Notes: generated from the letters alone by a model not told the origin. Shown: positions 1-8,996, counted from the stretch's first letter. The stretch: DNA of 64,000 nucleotides from RGIG9060 sp036307825 (GCA_036307825.1 JAXJWW010000104.1:10768-74767), one strand, 5' to 3'. Numbers and translations are program-made.

Positions 1-1
1 T

Positions 2-220
2 GAAGCAGCAAAAGCAGAAGCTCGTGCAAATTTTGAAGAAAATAGATTCCACAATACTTTTAAGAAAGCAAAAGAAAATAGTAAGGAATCTTGGGAAAAT
101 GCAAAAATGAGTCCAGCTGAAAGAACTCAAAAAATGCAACAAGAAAGAGAAGAAGCTATTAAAGCAGCACAAGAAAGAAAAGCCGCTGCTGATAAACGCT
201 ACGAAGAAGCAAAAAAATAA
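2..220 (+). CDS. C-terminal fragment of an Ala/Lys/Glu-rich protein
   Basis: The frame is open from the window edge and ends at TAA 218-220, giving the last 72 residues of a longer protein. The visible part is almost entirely charged residues and alanine, with heptad-like stretches of Glu, Lys and Gln, so a long helix or coiled coil is likely. No catalytic motif is visible and the N-terminal part is outside the window. A strong hairpin terminator follows directly, so this is the last gene of its transcript. The function is not recognisable. Confidence 0.7.
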   Translation, partial: EAAKAEARANFEENRFHNTFKKAKENSKESWENAKMSPAERTQKMQQEREEAIKAAQERKAAADKRYEEAKK

Positions 221-230
221 TTTACAAAAA

Positions 231-263
231 AAGAGTGAGAAAAATTTCTCACTCTTTTTTTTT
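231..263 (+). terminator. Rho-independent terminator
   Basis: A perfect inverted repeat, AAGAGTGAGAAA against TTTCTCACTCTT with a 2-nt loop, is followed by a run of T. It lies 10 nt after the stop of the partial gene. Confidence 0.9.
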
Positions 264-371
264 GCAAAAATTTTACCACTTGAAAAACTGTGGATAAAAA
301 GTTAGTATTTTTCTAGTAATTGAATTCTAAAATCTTAATTACAAAGAAAAACAATTAAGGCAAATCAATAA

Positions 372-881
372 ATGAAAATTCGACAAATTCAATCTAAAGA
401 CGATGCGTTTTTATTCAATTTAATTCGCAGTTGCTTGGAAGATGCAGATTTGAATATTCCAGGAACTGCATATTTTGATGAATCAATAAAAAAAATGAGT
501 GAATTTTATCTAAATAAAACTAGCAGAAATTATTTTGTTGTTACAGACGAAAATGACAAGGCTTTAGGTGGATGTGGTTTTGCAGAATTTGGCACCTACG
601 ATAAATCACTTTCTAAAAAAGGTAATGACATCAAAGTTTGTGAACTTCAAAAATTATATATTTCAAAAGAAGCAAGACAAAAAGGATATTCATATCAACT
701 TGTAAAACTTGTAGAATCCGAATCTAAAAAAGCAGGTTACCACAAAATTTATTTAGAAACGCATCACAATTTGCCAGTTGCAAAACAACTTTATGAAAAA
801 CTAAATTACACACTTTTACAAACTGCCTTACCAGGTTCCGAACATTCCACAATGGATTATTTTTTTATAAAAGATTTGTAA
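372..881 (+). CDS. GNAT-family N-acetyltransferase
   Basis: This 169-residue protein has the size and layout of a single GNAT domain, which transfers acetyl from acetyl-CoA to an amine. The acetyl-CoA loop region is near residues 95-115 (LQKLYISKEARQKGYSYQL), in place of the canonical R/QxxGxG/A, followed by a helix and the usual ending YLETHHNLPVAKQLYEKLNY at about residues 125-144. The substrate cannot be inferred. An AAGG lies 11 nt upstream of the ATG, a slightly long spacing. It stands alone between a terminator and the lipoprotein gene. The family is secure; the role is unknown. Confidence 0.8.
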   Translation: MKIRQIQSKDDAFLFNLIRSCLEDADLNIPGTAYFDESIKKMSEFYLNKTSRNYFVVTDENDKALGGCGFAEFGTYDKSLSKKGNDIKVCELQKLYISKEARQKGYSYQLVKLVESESKKAGYHKIYLETHHNLPVAKQLYEKLNYTLLQTALPGSEHSTMDYFFIKDL

Positions 882-973
882 AAATCCTTTATAGTATTAT
901 ATGTAATGCTTGAAAAACTAAACACTTTTACCTATACTAAAATAAGTAAGTAAAATTTTAATTTGAGGCTATA

Positions 974-1435
974 ATGAAAAAGAATTTTTTAGTAACAACA
1001 TTTTTTTTAATTCTTTCAACATTTCTTGTAGGTTGTTTATGTCCTGTTGGAAACCCTTGGGATTATGAGGATATTGTAGATAACAACACCCAAAATGCTT
1101 CACCTTATGAACTATCTTCAGGTAAAGCATATTATGGTATTGCAAAAATTGGAAAAAACACAACCGGAAGTAGAAATGGATATAAATTTTCTGCAAAAAC
1201 AAATGTACATTGTCAATTTGCAGAAGAACTATCCTATGAAGCCGAATCTGATATTATCGTAAGAACATTAAATGAAGATGGAAGCATAAAAAATGAAGTA
1301 GAAATTACTTCAAAAAGAGAATTCGATGTTCCAGCAAACTCCACAGTATATATACATTTTTTTACTGAATATTATTTAACAAAAGACAAAAACTCAGGAC
1401 CAACATACGCAGAATTTTATCTTTATGTAGACTAA
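974..1435 (+). CDS. Small lipoprotein of unknown function
   Basis: The 153-residue product starts with a basic n-region and hydrophobic stretch and ends in a lipobox, LVGC, with the lipidated cysteine at residue 21. The mature part has no recognised domain. It is polar, rich in Asn, Thr and Tyr, and looks like a small beta-rich periplasmic or surface protein. A GAGG Shine-Dalgarno sits 7 nt before the ATG. It converges on tyrS and shares a bidirectional terminator with it. Lipidation is a confident prediction; function is unknown. Confidence 0.7.
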   Translation: MKKNFLVTTFFLILSTFLVGCLCPVGNPWDYEDIVDNNTQNASPYELSSGKAYYGIAKIGKNTTGSRNGYKFSAKTNVHCQFAEELSYEAESDIIVRTLNEDGSIKNEVEITSKREFDVPANSTVYIHFFTEYYLTKDKNSGPTYAEFYLYVD

Positions 1436-1470
1436 AAAATTATTCATAAATTAAATAATTTTGCACATAA

Positions 1471-1503
1471 AAAAACAGCCTAGAGATTTTCTAGGCTGTT
1501 TTC
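1471..1503. terminator. Bidirectional terminator between lipoprotein gene and tyrS
   Basis: AAAACAGCCTAGA pairs with TCTAGGCTGTTTT around a short loop. A-rich and T-rich flanks on the two sides allow it to terminate both convergent genes. Confidence 0.85.
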
Positions 1504-1527
1504 ATTTTAAAGTATATTTCTAAAATC

Positions 1528-2763
1528 TTAAGCAAATTTTACGATATAGTTCTTTTTCTTTCCGCGACGAAGAACGATAACTTCACCTTCGATAGCAAGA
1601 GATTTTGTTACCAAAAGATTTTCGTCTGTTACTTTATCACCATTCAAAGTGATAGAACCAGCGTTCAAAAATTCACGAGCTTCTCGTTTACTTGAACAAA
1701 TTTTATTGTTTACAAGCAAATCGATTACAGTTGTGTTTTCATCAGTTAATTCAACAGTTGGAACATCTTTAAAACCGATTTTTACATCAGCTAAAGAAAG
1801 TTCTTTTACATTTCCAGAGAATAAAGCATTACTGATATTTACAGCTTTTTCGTATTCAGCTGCTCCGTGTAAGTCTGTGATGATTTCACGAGCCAAAGCC
1901 TTGTGAGCCTCACGCAATTCTGGGTTTGCAGTATTTTTAGCATCAAGAGCTTCAATTTCTTCTTTTGATAAGAAAGTAAAAATCTTTAAGTAAGAAGTTA
2001 CCATACTATCGTCAACATTGATTAAGTACTGATAAAGTTCGTAACTTGAAGTTTTGTTAATATCAAGCCACAAAGCATTTCCTGCAGATTTACCAAATTT
2101 GTTTCCGTATTTGTCCAAAACCAAAGGCATTGTAAAGCCGTAAGCATCTTTTCCTTCGATTTTTCGAATCAATTCAAGACCAGTTGTAATATTTCCCCAT
2201 TGGTCAGCACCTTCGGCCTGAAGCACACAATTTTTTGTTCTAAAAAGATGTAAAAAGTCGTAACCCTGAATCAAAGTATAAGAAAATTCTGCAAAAGTAA
2301 TTCCTGTTTCCAAACGACGAGAAATAATATCTTTTCCAAGCATATAACTTACATTGATGTACTTACCAATATCCCGCAAAAAGTCCAAGAAACTAAAATC
2401 TTTCATCCAATCGTAATTGTTTACGATTTCAGCATTTCCTTCAAAGATTTTTAGAACTTGAGCCTTAATTCCTTCGATATTTTTTTCAACTGTTTCTTTT
2501 GCAATCAATTCTCGTTCTGCTGTTGGACGAGGGTCTCCAATCAATCCTGTTGCTCCACCAACCAACAAAATAGGATGATGCCCAGCTTTTGCCAAGCGTT
2601 TTGCAGTAATCAAACTTGAGTAGTGGCCTAAGTGCAAAGAATCAGCAGTTGGGTCAGTTCCCCAATAAAATGAAATCTTTTCGTTATTTAATTTATCCTT
2701 AATGTCTTCTCCGGCAACATCTTTAATCAAACCGCGCCATTCTAAATCTTCGTATAAAGTCAT
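1528..2763 (-). CDS. tyrS: Tyrosyl-tRNA synthetase
   Basis: This class I synthetase charges tRNA-Tyr. The product is about 411 residues, normal for bacterial TyrRS. The HIGH-type motif is HLGH (in DSLHLGHYSS), the KMSKS-type motif is KFGKS, and an S4 RNA-binding domain occupies the C-terminus (KICSSKREAREFLNAGSITL). The start chosen is the ATG at 2763: AGGAG lies just upstream and the protein then begins MTLYEDLEWRGL as in the family, whereas the frame extends 20 residues further upstream without support. No T-box leader was seen. Very likely correct. Confidence 0.96.
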   Translation of the reverse strand: MTLYEDLEWRGLIKDVAGEDIKDKLNNEKISFYWGTDPTADSLHLGHYSSLITAKRLAKAGHHPILLVGGATGLIGDPRPTAERELIAKETVEKNIEGIKAQVLKIFEGNAEIVNNYDWMKDFSFLDFLRDIGKYINVSYMLGKDIISRRLETGITFAEFSYTLIQGYDFLHLFRTKNCVLQAEGADQWGNITTGLELIRKIEGKDAYGFTMPLVLDKYGNKFGKSAGNALWLDINKTSSYELYQYLINVDDSMVTSYLKIFTFLSKEEIEALDAKNTANPELREAHKALAREIITDLHGAAEYEKAVNISNALFSGNVKELSLADVKIGFKDVPTVELTDENTTVIDLLVNNKICSSKREAREFLNAGSITLNGDKVTDENLLVTKSLAIEGEVIVLRRGKKKNYIVKFA

Positions 2764-2845
2764 AAATACTCCTAATTTCTTCCTTGTATTATAGATAATA
2801 TCAAATTTTTTTATTCTTGTCATCGCTTCTTTTTATTCTTATTTG

Positions 2846-2873
2846 TAGACAAGTAAAAAAAAGATGGTATAAT
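2846..2873 (+). promoter_or_regulatory. Promoter placing the start point at the ATG (leaderless)
   Basis: TAGACA, 16 bp, TATAAT (with a TG two bases upstream, an extended -10), then 6 nt to the ATG at 2880. There is no Shine-Dalgarno. Confidence 0.6.
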
Positions 2874-2879
2874 ATAGGT

Positions 2880-3347
2880 ATGAAAACAATCAATAATAAT
2901 AAATTATTTAAAATCACTCTTTTAATTTTAACTTTTTCGTTATTTGTACTTCCACTTTTTGCAAAGGAAACAAAATTTGACGAAGTAAAAACCTCTAAAC
3001 GATTTATTTCCGATGTAGAAAAAATTACAGGTAAACTCTCTGACGAAGAAAAATCAATTGCTCGATTTTCTTTTAGAAATTCATTTACTTCTTTAGGATA
3101 CAATTGGATTGGCAACTTAGATATTGATAAAGCTTCTAAAGAACTTACAAAGGAAGATTACAAGCTAGTTGTAGAGAAAGCTGCAAGTCTTACCAAAAAT
3201 CCAGCTTCACAAGGAGCTCTTAAATTAGGAAAAGCTGGCGAAAAAATATTAAAAGCATTAGCAAACTCAACAGAAAAGGCATTTAAAGCTGGCAAAAAAT
3301 GGGTAAACGAAAACGCAGAAGAATTCGATAAAAAATATAGTGAATAG
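2880..3347 (+). CDS. Exported protein of unknown function
   Basis: The product is 155 residues. An N-terminal hydrophobic segment ends in LPLFA-K, a good signal peptidase I site near residue 28. The mature part is Lys/Glu/Ala-rich and probably helical; no family is recognised. The ATG at 2880 is preferred over an upstream in-frame ATG at 2817 because the signal peptide begins there and a consensus promoter ends 6 nt before it. It is followed 24 nt later by the NlpC/P60 lipoprotein, so the two may be co-transcribed. Confidence 0.65.
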   Translation: MKTINNNKLFKITLLILTFSLFVLPLFAKETKFDEVKTSKRFISDVEKITGKLSDEEKSIARFSFRNSFTSLGYNWIGNLDIDKASKELTKEDYKLVVEKAASLTKNPASQGALKLGKAGEKILKALANSTEKAFKAGKKWVNENAEEFDKKYSE

Positions 3348-3371
3348 AAATAATACTAATGGAGATTTAGT

Positions 3372-3920
3372 ATGTTAAAGAAAATTTTATTTGTAATTGT
3401 AATTTCTATTTCATTTTTTTCTTGTGAATTTCTCTTAGAACCCAATGTACCAATAAACTATATCAATTACACAATCATAGACTGCCCAACTGAAATTGTT
3501 TCTCGTGCTTTCAAATTTGCAGAACTTTACGAAAAAGAAAATACAGTTTACGAATGGGGCGGTGAAGATCCTTTACGAAACACTATCGGAATTGATTGCT
3601 CTGGTCTTGTGATTATGTGTTACAAATATGCTATGGTAGATACTTCATATAAATTGATAAATGAAGATATGACTGCTCAAAACATTCACGATTACGCTTC
3701 TACAAAAAAATCCGTAAATTCCGTTCAAAAAGGCGATTTAGTTTTTATCGGCACAGAAGGCAGTAAAGAAATTACACACATCGGATTTTTTGAAAAATAC
3801 GAAAATAACAAAGTTTATATACTAGATAGTTCCTCAGACTCAAACGGAGTTCATTACAACACATATCCAGTCGATTCTAAAAAAATCAAAGGATATGGCA
3901 GAATGAAACTTAAGTATTAA
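3372..3920 (+). CDS. NlpC/P60-family lipoprotein (probable peptidoglycan hydrolase)
   Basis: The 182-residue protein starts with a lipoprotein signal ending in FFSC, lipidated Cys18. The rest is an NlpC/P60 cysteine peptidase fold: the catalytic Cys76 is in GIDCSGLVIMCY and the catalytic His136 in ITHIGFF, the normal order. Members usually cut the gamma-D-Glu to diamino acid bond in peptidoglycan stems, so a role in wall remodelling at the membrane is likely. GGAG lies 8 nt before the ATG. Its last 11 nt overlap the end of the convergent HD-GYP gene. The exact bond cleaved is unknown. Confidence 0.82.
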   Translation: MLKKILFVIVISISFFSCEFLLEPNVPINYINYTIIDCPTEIVSRAFKFAELYEKENTVYEWGGEDPLRNTIGIDCSGLVIMCYKYAMVDTSYKLINEDMTAQNIHDYASTKKSVNSVQKGDLVFIGTEGSKEITHIGFFEKYENNKVYILDSSSDSNGVHYNTYPVDSKKIKGYGRMKLKY

Positions 3921-5613
3921 CCGCATCCACTTCACAACTGTAATACTCTTCTAGTTTTTCTCTACTTAAAATAAAAACTTGCTCTAGTTTTGGGTCAAAG
4001 TGGCTTCCCATAGAATCAATCATAACACTATATGCTTGTTCAAAACTCATTGGTTCTTTGTAACATCGTTTACTTACCAAGGCATCATAAACATCAGCTA
4101 TTGCCATAATTCTTGACTCTAAAGGAATATCTTCGCATTTTAATTTATCAGGATATCCCATTCCATTCCACTTTTCGTGATGATGTTTTGCTACATTAGT
4201 TGCAACTTTTACAAAATGTTCTTCTTCAACTCCGTTTAAGATTTTTTCAACAAGTTGTGCACTTTTTATAACATGAGATTGCATAATAGAAAATTCTTCA
4301 TCAGTTAATTTTCCAGGCTTTCGTAAAATTTTATCATCAATTCCGATTTTACCCAAATCGTGCATCGGAGCAGCTTTAATTAAATCTTCGCAAAATTCAT
4401 CACTTAGTTGTAAAATATTTTTTTCACGAATTACATCAATTAAAATTCTGATAACATCACTTGTGCGTTTAATATGACCGCCGGTACTATCATCTCGATT
4501 TTCTACAACACTAGCAATTCCCAAAAGAATTTGCGATTGAATATTTTGAATGTGCTGAATTTTATCTCTGATTCTTTCTTCCAAATTAAAATTATGAGAA
4601 GACATCATTTCAAGATATTTCCATTTTTCAGTTTCTTCGTGAAGTTCGATAATGTAGCCACAAGCTTTTTCTTTGTACCAAATTCGGTCTATCATACATT
4701 GATAATGCTTTTCGTCATTTTCAAAAGTAAAATCATTTGAAGAACGCTTTGTATATTCTTTTATCCAATCTAAAAAGATTTTCATTTTTGGAACATTATC
4801 AACTTGAGAATCTACAATACAATCTTTTAAGGCTGGAACAATTTTTTGTGCAACTGGATTACATCCAAGATAATTATTTTTATTATCAAAAACGATGTAA
4901 CCATAAGATTCTTGTTTTTCCAAAGAACTGTTTACGCAATCTTTTATGTCGTACATTGCAGTTCGTCGATGAATGTACAAAAGAAACCATCCGTCTAAAA
5001 CAAACATCACCGCCATAATTTCAAAAGGAAAATTCAATGCTTTAGAAATAATGAACAACAAAGTATTTACAATTTCAACTAAAAATAAAGTTAAAACACT
5101 TTTTTTAGAAACATTTTGTTTTTTGAAAAAGCTATAAAGCAAGGTTGAAATTCCCATAATAATATAGCCGTAAATAATTATGTAAAAAGTAAAATGTCCT
5201 ATTCCGTATTCGTAATTAAGAATTGAACAGCCATAAAGTGAAGTCAAGGAAAAATCTTTTTTGTAATAAATTTCGCTAAATCCAGTTGATAAAACCATGA
5301 TGTAAACCAAAAGACTGAAGGCATACAATGAATTTTTTATCCAACCTTTTAGTTTTAAATTACAAACAGCACAAATTAAAAAGAACAAAACTGGAGAAAC
5401 AAAACATCCTCCAACATAAATTATTTTATTTGCTAAAATTGCTTCCGAAACAGATGATGAAGTTGCTCCTGCCAAATAACCAAGACAAGAAATTAACATC
5501 AATAAAAAAAGTATTGTAAAATAATAATTTATTCTTTTTCCTTCAAGACGAAAAATAAAAACAATAAAATTTATCAAAACAAGTAATGTTGTAATTATAT
5601 AATATGGAAGCAA
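3910..5613 (-). CDS. HD-GYP domain protein with 7-TM sensor (probable c-di-GMP phosphodiesterase)
   Basis: The N-terminal 220 residues or so hold about seven hydrophobic helices resembling the 7TM region of histidine-kinase-like sensors. A PAS-like segment follows, then an HD-GYP domain in the C-terminal third (HDLGKIGIDD and HHHEKWNGMGYP), whose family hydrolyses cyclic di-GMP. The start chosen is TTG at 5613, because GGAG lies 7 nt before it and the first transmembrane helix begins there; a longer frame to 5706 has no ribosome site. It overlaps the end of the convergent lipoprotein gene. The signal sensed is unknown. Confidence 0.88.
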   Translation of the reverse strand: MLPYYIITTLLVLINFIVFIFRLEGKRINYYFTILFLLMLISCLGYLAGATSSSVSEAILANKIIYVGGCFVSPVLFFLICAVCNLKLKGWIKNSLYAFSLLVYIMVLSTGFSEIYYKKDFSLTSLYGCSILNYEYGIGHFTFYIIIYGYIIMGISTLLYSFFKKQNVSKKSVLTLFLVEIVNTLLFIISKALNFPFEIMAVMFVLDGWFLLYIHRRTAMYDIKDCVNSSLEKQESYGYIVFDNKNNYLGCNPVAQKIVPALKDCIVDSQVDNVPKMKIFLDWIKEYTKRSSNDFTFENDEKHYQCMIDRIWYKEKACGYIIELHEETEKWKYLEMMSSHNFNLEERIRDKIQHIQNIQSQILLGIASVVENRDDSTGGHIKRTSDVIRILIDVIREKNILQLSDEFCEDLIKAAPMHDLGKIGIDDKILRKPGKLTDEEFSIMQSHVIKSAQLVEKILNGVEEEHFVKVATNVAKHHHEKWNGMGYPDKLKCEDIPLESRIMAIADVYDALVSKRCYKEPMSFEQAYSVMIDSMGSHFDPKLEQVFILSREKLEEYYSCEVDAVNT

Positions 5614-5726
5614 AATCTTTCTCCAATAAAATAAGATAACTAATAATAATATTTTATCATACAAATAAAATTTTTGGTAAAAAAAATATAAACAATTTTT
5701 ATACAAAATTTAATTTAAATTACATC

Positions 5727-5755
5727 TTTACAGAAAATGTCATTTAGGATAAAGT
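5727..5755 (+). promoter_or_regulatory. Leaderless-type promoter of the thioesterase gene
   Basis: TTTACA, 17 bp, TAAAGT, then 6 nt to the ATG at 5762. There is no Shine-Dalgarno at normal spacing. Confidence 0.5.
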
Positions 5756-5761
5756 AAAATC

Positions 5762-6484
5762 ATGTTTGTAAAATTTGAATATCAACCGCTTATTGAAGAT
5801 TTTTATAACAATGGCGAAATGAAAATCGAAACTATATTAAAGATTTTGGAAAATTCAGGAAATCGCCATTCTGATACTGCAGGAGATTACATCCTACAAA
5901 GTAGTAGCAATGGATTTGCTTGGGTCTTAACAGACTGGCTTGTTAATATTGATTTTTATCCAAAGTACGGAGATAAGATTCATGCAATTACTTGGAGTCA
6001 AGGTGTAACTTCCCTTTTCGGAACTTCAAGAGATTTTGAACTTTACTGCAACGATAAACTTTGCGCAAAAGGAACAACTCGTTGGGTTTACTTTGACATG
6101 AACTCTGGTCGTCCAACAAAAATTTCAGATGAACTTTTAGCAAAATATGAGCCAGAAAAAAAATCCGATTTTGAAGCTAAACTTGCCAAAATTCAAGAAC
6201 CTGAAACTTTTACAACTGAAATCGAAATTCAACCTCGCCGAAACGACATCGATTTTAATCATCATGTTCACAATCTAGTTTATGTTGATTATGCCATGGA
6301 TGCTTTAAATGAAGAATTTTACAAAAATCATAACTTCAAAAAAATAAGAATCACTTACAAAAGTGCGGTTGTTGCAGGAGAAAAATTAAAAGTAAAATCA
6401 GTTTCAAATCAAGACACTCACACAGTTTGTATTTACAACGAACAAGGCGAACTTAAAACTTTGTTAGAGTTTGATGAAAGGTAG
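5762..6484 (+). CDS. Acyl-ACP thioesterase (FatA/FatB-like)
   Basis: The 240-residue protein is a double hot-dog acyl-ACP thioesterase, which releases free fatty acids from acyl-ACP and ends chain elongation. The first hot-dog includes the helix DYILQSSSNGFAWVLTDWLV and the strand TTRWVYFDMNSGRPTKI. The second contains the conserved NDIDFNHHVHNLVYVDYAMD, with the Asn and His residues used for catalysis in this family. Stand-alone, with its own promoter and a bidirectional terminator after it. Chain-length preference cannot be read. Family assignment is confident. Confidence 0.9.
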   Translation: MFVKFEYQPLIEDFYNNGEMKIETILKILENSGNRHSDTAGDYILQSSSNGFAWVLTDWLVNIDFYPKYGDKIHAITWSQGVTSLFGTSRDFELYCNDKLCAKGTTRWVYFDMNSGRPTKISDELLAKYEPEKKSDFEAKLAKIQEPETFTTEIEIQPRRNDIDFNHHVHNLVYVDYAMDALNEEFYKNHNFKKIRITYKSAVVAGEKLKVKSVSNQDTHTVCIYNEQGELKTLLEFDER

Positions 6485-6512
6485 AGTTTCATAAAATTTT
6501 TTTACCTAATGC

Positions 6513-6549
6513 TGTCCCTAGATTAAAATTTTCTAGGGACATTTTTTTT
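6513..6549. terminator. Bidirectional terminator
   Basis: TGTCCCTAGA pairs perfectly with TCTAGGGACA around a 9-nt loop and is followed by T8. It overlaps the last codons of the convergent AlkD gene. Confidence 0.85.
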
Positions 6550-7237
6550 ACAAACGAAATTTTTTTAATTCTTCTTTTTGGTCTTTTGTAATTCTAAAAC
6601 TTTCCTTTGCTTTTTGAATTGTTTTGTTATGTGTCCATTCATCAAGAGAATAATTTTTTATGTAAGGAAAAGTTTGTTCGTATTGTTTTGCAAGAGCAGT
6701 TGCAAAAAACCAGGCTCTCATCATATTGATATAATATTCTTCAGAATTTATTGAAACAACTAAATCTAAATATTTTGTTTCAAATTTTTCGTCTAAGAAA
6801 TATCGCATTAACATTCCGATTGCAAAACGAACAGTATAAACTGTATCTGAATTTATCCATTGATAAATTTTTTCCAAAAGTTTTTCGTAATTGGTTTTGA
6901 AAATTTTTGGATTTAACATATCGCAAGTTGCCCAGTTATCAATGTAGGGTAAAAAATTTTCAAGATAAAAAATACATTCATCAAAATTATTTATCTTTTC
7001 AATTAAAAAAGCGTGAATATTATTTTCTTCATAAAATTCGTGAGGAAGATTTTTCAAAAATGAATTTAAACTTTCTATAGAATTTTCTTTAAAAAGTTTT
7101 TTTGCGTAATCTCTCAAAACTGGAACACGAACTCCAATAATTGAATTTGAATTTATCGTAGGCATCAACTTACTATGAAAATCTTTGTAAGTTTTATCCT
7201 GCATTGATAACAATTCATTTTTTATTTTTTTAATCAT
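6548..7237 (-). CDS. DNA alkylation repair protein, AlkD-like
   Basis: The 229-residue helical-repeat protein resembles the AlkC/AlkD DNA glycosylase family, which removes N3/N7-alkylated purines. Recognisable stretches are GVRVPVLRDYAKKL near residue 35, FLPYIDNWATCDMLNPKIF near residue 100 (the conserved WxxxD region) and MRAWFFATALAKQY near residue 175. It overlaps the upstream PAP2 gene by 4 nt (ATGA), so translation is probably coupled. The family is confident; the actual lesion spectrum is not known. Confidence 0.87.
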   Translation of the reverse strand: MIKKIKNELLSMQDKTYKDFHSKLMPTINSNSIIGVRVPVLRDYAKKLFKENSIESLNSFLKNLPHEFYEENNIHAFLIEKINNFDECIFYLENFLPYIDNWATCDMLNPKIFKTNYEKLLEKIYQWINSDTVYTVRFAIGMLMRYFLDEKFETKYLDLVVSINSEEYYINMMRAWFFATALAKQYEQTFPYIKNYSLDEWTHNKTIQKAKESFRITKDQKEELKKFRL

Positions 7238-7770
7238 TTAATTTTTTCTAAAATTTTTGAAGAAAAATAATAACTGATTGCGCCAAAAACAATTCCACAC
7301 AAAGCTCCACACAAAACATCAGTTGGAAAATGTACATACAAATACATTCTAGAAAATCCAATTAAACATGCAAGAATTAAAGACGGAATCCACCATTTAT
7401 TTTTTGCAAGAAATAAAATTATTACAAATGAAAATCCACAAGCAGTATGTCCTGATGGAAATGAAAAATCTTTTGGTGCTTTTATCAAAAGTTCAACAAC
7501 TGGATTTTGCATAAATGGACGAGGACGAGCAATAACAGGTTTTAAAATCAACTGATAAATAACATAAGCAAACAAAATAGAGATTAAAAGTTGAATACCA
7601 AGTTTTCTTGTCTTTTTGAAAAATAGTAAAATCACACTAATTAAAATCCAAATAAAACCCACATCACCAAGAGAAGTGATAAATGGCATTACTACATCAA
7701 GAAAACCACATCTAAAATTTTCTTGAATAAAATTGATAATAGAAAAATCAAATTGTGTAATTGCGTTCAT
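7234..7770 (-). CDS. PAP2-family membrane phosphatase
   Basis: This 178-residue integral membrane protein carries the three PAP2 signatures in order: KPVIARPRP, PSGH and SRMYLYVHFPTD, which supply the phosphate-binding and catalytic His residues. About five hydrophobic helices are visible. Family members dephosphorylate lipid phosphates such as undecaprenyl pyrophosphate or phosphatidate. AAGGA precedes the ATG. It is the middle gene of ltaE-PAP2-alkD, 11 nt after ltaE. The substrate is inferred only at family level. Confidence 0.88.
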   Translation of the reverse strand: MNAITQFDFSIINFIQENFRCGFLDVVMPFITSLGDVGFIWILISVILLFFKKTRKLGIQLLISILFAYVIYQLILKPVIARPRPFMQNPVVELLIKAPKDFSFPSGHTACGFSFVIILFLAKNKWWIPSLILACLIGFSRMYLYVHFPTDVLCGALCGIVFGAISYYFSSKILEKIK

Positions 7771-7781
7771 AAAAAATCCTT

Positions 7782-8822
7782 CTATAATAAATTACAAAGT
7801 TCGTCAACTTGTTTTTGTGTTGTTGCCCAACTTGTTGCAAATCGAACAACAGTATGAGTTTTATCAAATTTTTGCCAGTAACTAAATGAAACAGATTTTT
7901 TCAATTCTTCCATTTTAGAATTTTCTAACACAATAAATTTTTGGTTAGTTGGTGAATTTATAAAAATTCTATAACCTTTTTCGATAAAAGTTTTTTCAAT
8001 TTTATCTGCCATCAAAATTGCGTTGTCAGAAATTTTAAAATATAAATCATCTGAAAAAAGTGTGTCAAATTGCAAACCTAAAACCCAACCTTTTGCAAGC
8101 AAGGCGCCACTTTGTTTTATCAAGGTAAAAAAATGAGGAACTAAATTTTCTTGAGTAAAAACAACTGCTTCACCAAACATGGCACCAACTTTTGTTCCGC
8201 CTATATAAAATGCGTGAGCATATTTTGCAATATCTTTTAAAGTTACATTTTCATTTTGATTTTTACTTGCAGAAATTCCGTAACCTAATCTTGCACCATC
8301 AATGTATAATTTCAAATTGTATTGGTCGCAAATTTTTCTAATTGATTTTAATTCTTCCAAAGAATAAATTGTTCCAAATTCAGTTGGAAAAGAAATATAC
8401 ACAACACCCGGTTTTACAATGTGTGCGTTATTTTCATCATCATAATAATTTTGCAAATATAAAAGTAAATCCTTACAAGAAATTTTTCCGTCGTAGTTTG
8501 GAAGCATCGTAACTTTATGACCTTTAGCTTCGATTGCACCTGCTTCATGTTCGGTGATATGTCCTGTGTTTGCAGAAATCACAGTTTCATATTTATTTAA
8601 AAGCGCGTCCAAAACTGTAGCATTAGTTTGAGTTCCTCCAACTAAAAAATAAATTTCTGCCTTTGGACAATCACAAGCCTTACGGATTTTTTCTTTTGCA
8701 CTTTCACAAATTTCATCACAACCATATCCTGTCATTTTTTCAAAATTGATTTTTTGCAATCTTTCCAAAATTAAAGGATGACAACCTTCCATATAATCGC
8801 TATCAAATCGTAAAATACTCAT
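7782..8822 (-). CDS. ltaE: Low-specificity threonine aldolase
   Basis: This PLP enzyme of 346 residues cleaves L-threonine or L-allo-threonine to glycine and acetaldehyde. Visible features are the cofactor glycine loop GGTQTNAT near residue 63, the histidine that stacks on PLP in ANTGHITEHEAGAIEAKGH, the Asp in YIDGARLGYG and the Schiff-base lysine in YIGGTKVGAMFG. The ATG at 8822 has no Shine-Dalgarno; a TTGCTA / TAAAAT promoter ends 6 nt upstream, so the mRNA is probably leaderless. The first 10 codons are duplicated at about 9232-9262 on the far side of the toxin-antitoxin cassette. Confidence 0.92.
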   Translation of the reverse strand: MSILRFDSDYMEGCHPLILERLQKINFEKMTGYGCDEICESAKEKIRKACDCPKAEIYFLVGGTQTNATVLDALLNKYETVISANTGHITEHEAGAIEAKGHKVTMLPNYDGKISCKDLLLYLQNYYDDENNAHIVKPGVVYISFPTEFGTIYSLEELKSIRKICDQYNLKLYIDGARLGYGISASKNQNENVTLKDIAKYAHAFYIGGTKVGAMFGEAVVFTQENLVPHFFTLIKQSGALLAKGWVLGLQFDTLFSDDLYFKISDNAILMADKIEKTFIEKGYRIFINSPTNQKFIVLENSKMEELKKSVSFSYWQKFDKTHTVVRFATSWATTQKQVDELCNLL

Positions 8823-8828
8823 GCTGTA

Positions 8829-8857
8829 ATTTTATATTGTTGTTTGATTTATAGCAA
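8829..8857 (-). promoter_or_regulatory. ltaE promoter, leaderless type
   Basis: On the minus strand: TTGCTA, 17 bp, TAAAAT, 6 nt, ATG at 8822. It is divergent from the toxin promoter and appears to have come with the cassette, since the remnant ltaE start on the other side lacks it. Confidence 0.65.
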
Positions 8858-8883
8858 GAAGAAAGTAAAAATGCAAAATGCAC

Positions 8884-8912
8884 TTTACAAAATAATAGTA
8901 TTTATTTATAAT
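8884..8912 (+). promoter_or_regulatory. Promoter of the small toxin mRNA
   Basis: TTTACA (8884-8889), 17 bp, TATAAT (8907-8912). The predicted start near 8919 gives an mRNA whose first bases are the GGAAATGCC element shared with the antisense RNA. Confidence 0.7.
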
Positions 8913-8944
8913 TGATTTATTGGAAATGCCTAAGTTCAGGCGGT

Positions 8945-8991
8945 GTCTCCCAACTCAATCAGCATTATGCTGAAATAAAGACTAGGGAGGC
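8945..8991 (+). promoter_or_regulatory. 5'-UTR stem that hides the toxin ribosome-binding site
   Basis: GTCTCCC (8945-8951) pairs with GGGAGGC (8985-8991), 7 bp with one G-U pair, which buries the Shine-Dalgarno GGGAGG of the small toxin gene. Between the arms lies a second hairpin, TCAGCA-TTA-TGCTGA (8959-8973). Sequestration of the ribosome site is typical of type I toxin mRNAs. Confidence 0.65.
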
Positions 8992-8996
8992 TAACT

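Noticed and set aside
2764..2845. Possible T-box leader upstream of tyrS
   Set aside because: The space between the tyrS start and the divergent promoter is under 90 nt and contains no specifier hairpin or T-box sequence.
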